DNA of 10,564 nucleotides, from positions 781,129 through 791,692 of the forward strand of contig NW_019091466.1 of the NCBI RefSeq assembly GCF_001949145.1, read 5' to 3'. The position numbers and the translations under genes were made by a program. The first letter of the stretch is position 1. Each line of letters begins with the position of its first letter. Source of the DNA: Acanthaster planci. Its lineage: Eukaryota > Echinodermata > Asteroidea > Valvatida > Acanthasteridae. Under the pieces are notes generated by a model. It ran no database searches. It saw only the letters and a list, made by a program, of their open reading frames with translations, and was not told where the DNA came from. Positions 5,501 to 10,564 of this stretch are shown here, in pieces.

Positions 5501-8034
5501 GGTTATAACTTTAGAGCCAATGATTTTCCATTTCAAAAATGGGTATTTCCAATTGCCAAATCCTGAATTCCGTTTCAGATATTCAAATTCCGCTTCCTAC
5601 CATTGTAAGCATGAAAGAGGAGAGCAAGTTTAAACTATATATGGAAATCGTTTACCCAACGATACTCCCCCCAATAAAAAACAAACAAATATTGTTTGGA
5701 AATACTCTGCAATGTTTCCAACATTTTTAAAAAATTTTCTGTAGTGAAAATTAACAAAAAATCCACACAATAAATACAGCATTTCCCCCTTGATTTCCGA
5801 CTAGCACGATCGTCAAAACCTTGCTATGATTAATTAACAGACAATTCAAGTGTCACTTCTTGTGTATAAAATCAGATTACAGTTAAATTACATGTACATT
5901 AAAATCATGGGGTGGTTCTAGCATGCAACAGTAGCAGACCAAAATATGTTAACATTGGACATTGACTCGCCATTTTATTTGGCAGTAGTACAACAAAATT
6001 CAGAAAGCTGACATTAAATCTGAGCTTTAAAATGCATGTTTGTGACTGAAAAGTTTGCTCTTCATCAAGCACTTCCTAGGGCCCATTCAGCTATGGTACA
6101 CCAAGCTTACTAGGTTTCTTTAATTCATAGTCTTCCATTTGCAGCCACGGTTTCATCATTTCAACTTCCGTTACTAGTCTTGCCTCAAGGCATCTATGCA
6201 GATTCACAGACTGAAGTCCCCACATGTGCAATAAGAATATTGTTTGCATCTTGATTTCATTGCTTGTACGGTGCAAGTGTGAACAGCCAATGTGCATACC
6301 GTACTGTGTCGCTCCATTGTGCCAGCCATTGCTGCACACTTAAGGCTCATGCACGCCATAGTGCTTCCAAGTATCAGTACTGGCACATACGACCCAATTG
6401 TGGTGGAGTGATGCAAGTTACATGTAGCATTTTTCCAGCATAATTAAAAGCAAGCATTTTAAGAGGGTTCGGTAGGCATTTTATTTGTAGTACTTTGTGG
6501 AAAGTTTTCAAAACTTTTTAAGCCATTCTTAGTGGGAAATTTTGGAAAGTTTTTTCAAGCAGTGGTTTCCATTCCGTGAATTCCGTCCCTTTTCCGTGAT
6601 CACAGAAAAACATTGGCTCTATACACTGCCTCAACACAACAAGAGCAATTGCCAGAGGATTTTGAAGGATTGAGGCTGTGGGCACCTCTCCACAGAACAT
6701 ATTCAAGAATACATGTATCATAGGTTTTGAGGAGTGAGGCTGTATCCAAGTTTTTCATGGGGGCAGTTGGAGGATTTTGAAGGATTGAGGGTGTATCCTA
6801 ACCAAAAGGGAGTAAGCAGTTATGTATGTCTAATTTAATTCCTTTTCAATTGCAATTTGCACTATTATTACAAAGCTGAGGGTCTTTCTAGGAAGCTGCT
6901 AAACATTCTGTAACACTGGTTATATTTGTAGATCAAATAAGTTTTCAAGGAAGATCAAATAAGTTTCCAAGGAAGACCAGTTTAAACCTATGGTGGAAGA
7001 ACTTAATGAAACCCCTCAGATTTTCCTTATAAAGGAAAATTTGGCACTTACTTGCCAACATGGTTCTTGGAATCATACATGCGAATGACCCTCCTGTAAA
7101 CAGCAAACAGGGGTCTTTGAAGCCCCTTAGCTATTGAACGATAGAAGTCCTTCCTCTCCTCTTTACTCATCTGAAATATTACTGATACAGCATCTCCTAG
7201 TTTTCGAATCTGGAATTTAAAAAAGAATATATTTGCAACTCTTGCTATTACAAAACATGATGTATCTGAGTCAAGACAGTAACGTTTCAGAAGCACAGTC
7301 TACGTTATGTAACTACATGTGCATGTAAGCCAAGGGATAAAAGTTCTTATAGTACTATGGTTCTGGACCAAGAATTTTTACTTCAATTAGTCTCAAAAGT
7401 TCACATATCAAAAATTGGTAAAATGGGGGAGGTTCATTAGTTTGAGAGTAAAATACAAGGATAATCCATTCCTATCCAACAGAAATGAGAAAGAATTACA
7501 AGAAAAATTGTCTGAGGGGAAAGAAGTACTCTCACTTTACAGATCAAGGTACCTTAAGATATTCTTCAATGTTTCTTTCCAAGATATCAACTTCCTCTTT
7601 TGACCACATGCCTTGCTTCCATTTATGACCTGCAGGAGAAAAATTCACAAGGCATACGTGTACATTAACTGGGTTGAATCAAACAAATTCCAATCCAACA
7701 GGGACATACATGTAGTAGAGACAGCCATGGAATACACTCTTTTCTTTCCTCCCGAATACATGCACTTCTTGAGAGCTTCTCATTAAAAACATTTTTTAAA
7801 CAAAATACATATACAGTGTACATGTCACATAAAATTTATCAACTACAAAACAAGAGGGCCATTCAGTGGTGTACATATCATTTAATATGGCAGGACATTT
7901 ATGCCCAGATAGATTCTGATTGTTGAGCTTTTCTTACCTTTCTTGGAGAGATTGTCTTTGGAGTCTCTACTAGTAAACCACGACTGGGTCACAGGATCAA
8001 TGGATACTTCTTCATGAGGGACTCCATCAGATGG
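2433..8034 (-). CDS. DMTF1: DMTF1-like Myb-family transcription factor gene, partial (five internal exons)
   Basis: This is the gene-level entry; the exons are listed separately. Joining 8034-7938, 7629-7553, 7209-7052, 4870-4838 and 2542-2433 on the minus strand gives 475 nt with one open frame of 158 codons plus one base. Every junction has GT/AG ends. The product carries the hallmarks of DMTF1/DMP1: a WFTS segment, the block HKWKQGMWSKEE, the block RPLFAVYRRVIRMYD followed by NHVGKY, and a first Myb-like repeat containing GRSASSVKDKVRLLKD. In vertebrates DMTF1 is a nuclear DNA-binding factor that interacts with D-type cyclins and activates ARF; whether that role applies here is unknown. 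The acidic N-terminus, the later Myb repeats and the C-terminus are not visible. The related TTF1/Reb1 proteins are a less likely alternative, because the match runs through the region before the Myb repeats. Intron lengths in transcription order are 308, 343, 2181 and 2295 bp. Confidence 0.87.
3769..3786. repeat. small hairpin, 7-bp stem
   Basis: ACACACA (3769-3775) and TGTGTGT (3780-3786) pair around a 4-nt loop. It is simple-sequence in character and may be of no consequence. Confidence 0.6.
3827..3841. repeat. small GC-containing hairpin, 6-bp stem
   Basis: TGCACG (3827-3832) and CGTGCA (3836-3841) pair around AAG. Two CpGs sit in an otherwise CpG-poor intron. Confidence 0.6.
4176..4212. 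repeat. imperfect hairpin with GGGGTTT/AAACCCC base
   Basis: GGGGTTTCCTTGGT and ACCTCGGTAAAAACCCC flank ATAAAT. The outer GGGGTTT/AAACCCC stem is perfect and the inner part has mismatches and one unpaired region. A TATAAAT sequence sits at the loop. Confidence 0.55.
4452..4465. repeat. 14-bp perfect palindrome
   Basis: AGGTACATGTACCT equals its reverse complement and contains the recurrent TACATGTA core. Confidence 0.8.
4838..4870 (-). CDS. DMTF1: DMTF1-like exon D, 33-nt microexon starting Myb repeat 1
   Basis: This very short exon lies between introns of 2181 and 2295 bp. The upstream side has a clear branchpoint-like aattaac and the tract ccttttcttttgaag; the downstream side has the strong donor AAAGA|gtaagt. 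Its first base completes the lysine of GK from exon C, then it reads YTAEDIKKLK, and its last two bases begin a glutamate finished by exon E. It matches the DMTF1 segment NHVGKYTPEEIEKLKEL, with TAED in place of TPEE. The segment forms the first helix of the first Myb-like repeat. The length is a multiple of three: skipping it joins AA to G and restores a lysine codon in frame while removing 11 residues. Confidence 0.85.
5201..5250 (+). promoter_or_regulatory. candidate RFX X-box, CCAAT box and TATA-like cluster
   Basis: GTTGCTATGGAAAC at 5201-5214 is a near-ideal RFX X-box (consensus close to GTTGCYATGGMAAC). AACCAATCAG at 5228-5237 matches the NF-Y CCAAT consensus, and TTTATATA follows at 5243-5250. 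The sequence shows the motifs directly. Whether they act as an enhancer or an internal promoter is inference. In MHC class II promoters RFX and NF-Y act together, but the order and orientation here are not the same. Adjacent X-box and CCAAT sites are also common in ciliary gene promoters. Confidence 0.5.
5391..5420 (-). repeat. inverted copy of the GGATTTTGAAGGATTGAGG repeat
   Basis: The reverse complement of this segment contains AGGATTTTGAAGGATTGAGG, identical over 20 bp to direct copies at 6655-6680 and 6769-6803. It is preceded by TTAACCC (5387-5393), but no matching right end was found. Confidence 0.75.
5439..5457. repeat. small hairpin, 7-bp stem
   Basis: TTTTGGC (5439-5445) and GCCAAAA (5451-5457) pair around TGCAC. 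It directly follows the inverted repeat copy at 5391-5420. Confidence 0.65.
6091..6420 (-). other. GC-richer intronic block with overlapping open frames, unrecognised
   Basis: Within the 2.2-kb intron this block is richer in G and C than its surroundings. It carries two overlapping minus-strand open frames, at 6091-6339 (82 codons) and 6204-6416 (70 codons). Neither product resembles a family I know, and the cysteine/histidine content does not form a regular zinc-finger spacing. It may be a decayed transposon, a relic of a coding insertion or a conserved non-coding element. I do not call it a gene. Confidence 0.3.
6572..6599 (+). repeat. three spaced TTCCGTG/TTCCGTC motifs
   Basis: TTCCGTGA at 6572-6579, TTCCGTCC at 6581-6588 and TTCCGTGA at 6592-6599 occur about one helical turn apart. 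Confidence 0.5.
6655..6803 (+). repeat. direct copies of the GGATTTTGAAGGATTGAGG repeat
   Basis: AGGATTTTGAAGGATTGAGG occurs at 6657-6676 and 6771-6790. A degenerate unit (GGTTTTGAGGAGTGAGGCTG) lies between them at about 6723-6742. CTGTATCC or GTGTATCC follows the second and third units. Together they look like a decayed minisatellite whose inverted relative is at 5391-5420. Confidence 0.7.
6931..6974 (+). repeat. 22-bp tandem duplication
   Basis: Two adjacent 22-bp units, 6931-6952 and 6953-6974, begin GATCAAATAAGTTT and end CAAGGAA, with a single T/C difference. The near identity suggests a recent local duplication. Confidence 0.9.
7020..7040. repeat. 9-bp perfect hairpin just inside the intron after exon C
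   Basis: ATTTTCCTT (7020-7028) and AAGGAAAAT (7032-7040) pair around ATA. In the transcript it starts 12 bases into the intron, close to the 5' splice site of the 2.2-kb intron. Confidence 0.75.
7052..7209 (-). CDS. DMTF1: DMTF1-like exon C (158 nt), RPLFAVYRR block leading into the Myb-like repeat
   Basis: The exon starts in phase 0 after ttttttaaattccag and ends two bases into a lysine codon at GGCAA|gtaagt, a near-consensus donor. It encodes 52 residues, fragment positions 59-110. These include IFQMSKEERKDFYRSIAKGL, then QRPLFAVYRRVIRMYDSKNH and VG. The FQMSKEERKDFYR and RPLFAVYRR strings are diagnostic of DMTF1 across animals and place this just before the first Myb-like repeat. The open frame continues a little upstream of the acceptor to 7296 with a methionine, but that part is AT-rich intron read through the splice site, so it should not be taken as the start. 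A 9-bp perfect hairpin lies 11 bases downstream of the donor. Confidence 0.9.
7553..7629 (-). CDS. DMTF1: DMTF1-like exon B (77 nt), conserved HKWKQGMW block
   Basis: The exon follows a good polypyrimidine tract and acceptor (tttttctcctgcag). Its first two bases finish the glycine codon started in exon A. It then encodes 25 residues, HKWKQGMWSKEEVDILERNI followed by EEYLK, fragment positions 34-58. This is a SANT/Myb-like helix with spaced tryptophans and is one of the most recognisable DMTF1 segments. It ends on a whole codon at CTTAAG|gtacct. That donor is weaker than the others in the gene: reading through it meets an in-frame TGA within three codons, so poor use would truncate the protein. 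The intron to exon C is 343 bp. Confidence 0.85.
7938..8034 (-). CDS. DMTF1: DMTF1-like exon A (97 nt), region before the Myb-like domain
   Basis: This is the most upstream exon found. It starts in phase 0 after the acceptor tttgtttattag and ends one base into a glycine codon at the strong donor AAAG|gtaaga. It encodes 32 residues beginning PSDGVPHEEVSIDPVTQSWF. The stretch TQSWFTSRDSKDNLSKKG corresponds to the segment of vertebrate DMTF1 just before its conserved HKWKQGMW block. The early part is acidic and fits the end of the acidic N-terminal region of the family. The phase-0 start means the preceding exon must end on a whole codon. I searched the remaining 2.5 kb to the right by eye and found no convincing partner. 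No start codon belongs to this exon. Confidence 0.82.
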
Positions 8035-9738
8035 CTAATAAACAAACAGGGAAAGGTGAGGATGTGCAACACAGGCGATCCACAATGCAGTGCACCATCA
8101 TGACTTTGTCATGGAGAGGCCTTTTCGCAGTGCATCATGGGATAAATAGCCAGCAAAGTCTCATATGCTAATTGCACTGTGAGCAGAAAACTTTAAAATA
8201 TGACATTGCTTATTGCGAATGGGTGTTACATAGTCAAAATTATGGTTTTGTGTGGTGCAATCAATCAAATATCCCCAAAGCACATGTATATGAAGTGCAC
8301 TTGATTGCAGCAGCGTGTTGACTGTAAACTTAGTGGCCTGTCTGCAGGAAACTTGTGGTGGCAAACAGCATTGTGAATTGCCCGTATTTAATACCCCTCC
8401 ATCCTTTCTTTAGGCAGCTCCTAAATTCGGCACAATGTACAAGTATAGCAACAACAAAGAGTAGGGCCTGCCAACTGAACAAAATCCACCTAGAAGAAGC
8501 AGAAGTGTGAGACTACTTAATACTCTGATAGCTGCATCAGGAAAAACAAGAAGAAATTCTCAATGCCGGAAAATTATGAGAATGAAAAAACTGACACTGA
8601 CAGCTTGTACAATGATGGACTTTAGAGATACTTATTGGTAGGAAACATAATGGTCCTTGTCTAATCAAAAGATATAAATGTATCACATAACCACTGCTGT
8701 GGTTAGCAACTACATGTTGTAAACTAATTGTGAGGATTGATTCCACGAGGTACATGTAACAACATGTACATCTTCTTCAAACAAATGACATAATAGTCAC
8801 CAATTGTGCTGTGTTTGGTGCCACTATTGTACCAATCAAGCACAGGGTGCTGGCTTTGCATTTTTGTCATACTTTTTGTCATAAATCAAAGCTCTGAAGT
8901 ATACAAATGCTTACTACCTCAAGGAGAATTCAAAAGGCTTAACACATTTTGGCATGTGGGGTTTTTGAGATAGGTAAGCCATCCCAAAACCCCATAAAGA
9001 ATGGAGATATTAATAGAAAAACTAACATTTTATTTCCAAAGCAAATAAAAGGTGACTTTGCCCACCATGTGTGCAGGTGATGACAAAAATTATTTTCAAA
9101 ATTTAAACTCTTAAATTGGACTTTTAGGATCGACAAAAGTTATGGCAACACTTCTCCTGGTTCTGAATTGGTTTAAAGAAACCAGGAAATAGAAATATTT
9201 TTATAAATTTAACTAAAAACCCCTGATATTGCATCTTTGGGTTTCAATTAGCCTCACTTTAAATATTTGTTTTGCGATTTTAACCCATATTTTGATGCTT
9301 TTTGTTTTTATGCTGATGCAATATGCATATTCATGAGCAGAAGTATAATGTCATCCAAGGCACAATGTTGCACTGATTTGTGCACAGAAAATTTCAAGAA
9401 TTTATTAATCACTGCTAAGGCAAATTTTATTTTCTTTGGCAATTCATTGCTGTGTCAGTATATGGCAATAATCCAGCAAAAATCCTTTTCACAGAAATGT
9501 TCCCAGATAGCAAATTTGGTATTCACAATTTAAACATAAAAACTGGCAACCTGAACCATGTCTTCCTGGATTTACATCAGAGCAAAAGTGAACTCACTTG
9601 TCCAGAAATGCTTGGTCAATTATTAATGTTTGAAAAATGCACCGTTCAGTTCACGAAACTCAAAAGAGATGTCGAACAGTCTTTACACATAGTTCCGAAT
9701 CATTTTGAAAGTTTCTATAGGCATACAAGTACATGTAA
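8035..9738. other. non-coding stretch right of exon A, up to MITE copy 2
   Basis: This should be the intron upstream of exon A, or 5' flank. I found no exon that ends in phase 0 with a good donor. A strong minus-strand donor-like CAA|gtgagt at about 9593-9600 is preceded by an in-frame stop and lacks a usable acceptor. The stretch holds a hairpin at 8750-8769 and a GCAGTGCA pair at 8087 and 8127. Plus-strand frames at 9267-9533 and 9452-9742 have no recognisable content. Confidence 0.55.
8750..8769. repeat. 8-bp perfect hairpin of the ACATGTA type
   Basis: GTACATGT (8750-8757) and ACATGTAC (8762-8769) pair around AACA. Confidence 0.75.
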
Positions 9739-10337
9739 TTAACCCCTTGCCACTTGGGTTTCCGGTACCAGACACGTATTCTTTATACGCGTGGCTGGGG
9801 TCTCCGAAATCAGACAAAGGGAACTGGGCCTTGTAACAAAAGACTGTACTCGTAACAAAAGACCAGGCTGCTGGGCATTACTGACATTTTTTCACTCTCA
9901 AAAGTGGAGATAATCTAGCCTTGTTTTGAAACAGTATACCACAGTTTTGGGGCATTTAGAGCAAGTGGATTACCACCGGGAACAAAAGCGCTCCACCACC
10001 ACAGCGATGAACCACACAGTACTGCTGCACGCTAATCTGGCCCCTATTCAAAAGAGGTCAGCAGCGCACTTTGCTAGGTTCGTGAACAAAAGAAATTACG
10101 TAACACCGAACAATCTGGACTCTTTTTATAATGCTGCAGGCCTGGCTGAATTATTCGGGCATCAATAGATTCTGTCTGTCGGATTAGAGTAGAAACCAGA
10201 CAGTCCTTCTTGTGGGTGTAAGTGGCCAGTAAAAGAAGATGTCAATTTTAAAAGAATTTTCAAAACAGAAAAAAATGATAATTATCCTGCCCCAGCATCA
10301 CCAACATTGATAACTGCCACCGGCGCGAAGTGGTTAA
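9739..10337 (+). mobile_element. piggyBac-like non-autonomous transposon (MITE), copy 2
   Basis: TTAA at 9739-9742 and 10334-10337 flanks a 591-bp body. The right end read inward, CCACTTCGCGCCGG, matches the copy 1 ends. The left end, CCCCTTGCCACTTGG, has diverged but keeps the CC(A/C)CTT start. Internal homology to copy 1 in inverse orientation is clear, for example GACCAGGCTGCTGGGCATTA, present in both copies. It carries two 12-bp direct repeats at 9833-9844 and 9852-9863. An 80-codon open frame at 9926-10168 is not maintained in copy 1 and resembles no transposase I know. The insertion lies upstream of the visible DMTF1-like exons, probably within an intron or 5' flank. Confidence 0.82.
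9833..9863 (+). repeat. paired subterminal 12-bp direct repeats in MITE copy 2
   Basis: GTAACAAAAGAC occurs exactly at 9833-9844 and 9852-9863, a 19-bp period. The equivalent pair in copy 1 is at 1836-1847 (exact) and 1817-1828 (degenerate), also 19 bp apart. Looser relatives (AACAAAAG) occur further in, near 9981 and 10085. Subterminal direct repeats of this kind can be transposase-binding sites; that role is inferred. Confidence 0.7.
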
Positions 10338-10564
10338 ACAAAAAATCCAAATTTTCATCTACACTGTAACAAGCTGATTTTCTTCTGAAGAATTAGTTTT
10401 TTTGAAAACCAATTTATGTTCCACAATTATAGTGAGTTGAAAACAAAAATGATCCCTATGGCAGTGACAATGATTAACCAATGGGTGTCAAGCTACCGCT
10501 ACCATACCCAATATTGGTACAAACGTGGCCCAGCTGAAAAGCACATGCTACTGTACGCAACATG

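Larger units (their letters stand above)
4871..7051 (-). other. DMTF1-like intron between exons C and D (2181 bp)
   Basis: The intron starts GTAAGT after exon C and ends GAAG before exon D, with a good pyrimidine tract. It contains the X-box/CCAAT/TATA cluster near 5201-5250, the dispersed GGATTTTGAAGGATTGAGG repeats, a GC-richer block at about 6090-6420, a 22-bp tandem duplication at 6931-6974 and a hairpin beside the exon C donor. A C7 run followed by CACACACA lies at 4956-4970. Confidence 0.75.

Noticed and set aside
7048-7296. 82-codon minus-strand frame as an intact small gene with its own start
   Set aside because: Residues before IRKLGD come from a polypyrimidine-rich intron end. The acceptor at 7210-7211 and the DMTF1 match show that only 7052-7209 is coding.
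8087-8145. GCAGTGCA(C)CATCATG repeat and TGCATCATGGGA as a promoter of the gene
   Set aside because: It lies directly upstream of an internal exon that starts in phase 0 with no start codon, so it is intronic; the resemblance to core promoter motifs is partial.
9590-9640. Upstream DMTF1 exon ending at a strong CAA|gtgagt donor on the minus strand
   Set aside because: The needed frame has a stop shortly before, there is no adequate acceptor, and the sequence does not resemble DMTF1.
9926-10168. 80-codon open frame inside MITE copy 2 as a possible transposase remnant
   Set aside because: The frame is not preserved in copy 1, lacks acidic catalytic motifs and has no similarity I recognise.

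Overview
The window looks like AT-rich genomic DNA from an animal, probably a marine invertebrate. The evidence is short exons bounded by GT/AG splice sites, introns from about 0.3 kb to over 2 kb, no bacterial-style gene packing, TTAA-flanked DNA-transposon remnants, and a strong excess of the word ACATGTA/TACATGT. I recall that word as common in amphioxus, sea urchin and mollusc genomes, but the sequence alone does not fix the species.

The one gene I can support is on the minus strand. Five exons (8034-7938, 7629-7553, 7209-7052, 4870-4838 and 2542-2433, in transcription order) join in a consistent reading phase into a 158-residue fragment. I recognise it as a DMTF1-like protein (cyclin D-binding Myb-like transcription factor 1, DMP1), covering the conserved region before the Myb repeats and the first Myb-like repeat. 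The N-terminal exons should lie to the right of 8034. The remaining Myb repeats and the C-terminus should lie to the left of 2433. I could identify neither set here, so the gene is partial at both ends. One exon is only 33 nt, sits between two introns of more than 2 kb, and can be skipped without breaking the frame.

Two related non-autonomous DNA transposons lie in opposite orientation on either side of these exons, at 1373-1941 and 9739-10337. Both are bounded by TTAA and have short terminal inverted repeats beginning CCACTTC or CCCCTT. This fits piggyBac-type MITEs. They share a subterminal pair of 12-bp motifs spaced 19 bp apart.

The rest is intronic or flanking DNA. It holds short palindromes and hairpins, two exact or nearly exact tandem duplications, a dispersed 20-bp repeat (one inverted and two direct copies, plus a degenerate one), and an RFX X-box, CCAAT box and TATA-like cluster near 5201-5250 inside the 2.2-kb intron. 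Most open frames on either strand are short, have no recognisable domain, and look like chance. I saw no rRNA, tRNA, CRISPR or viral gene. The best candidates for something unusual are the microexon, the intronic X-box/CCAAT module and the MITE pair; none amounts to a clearly new system.
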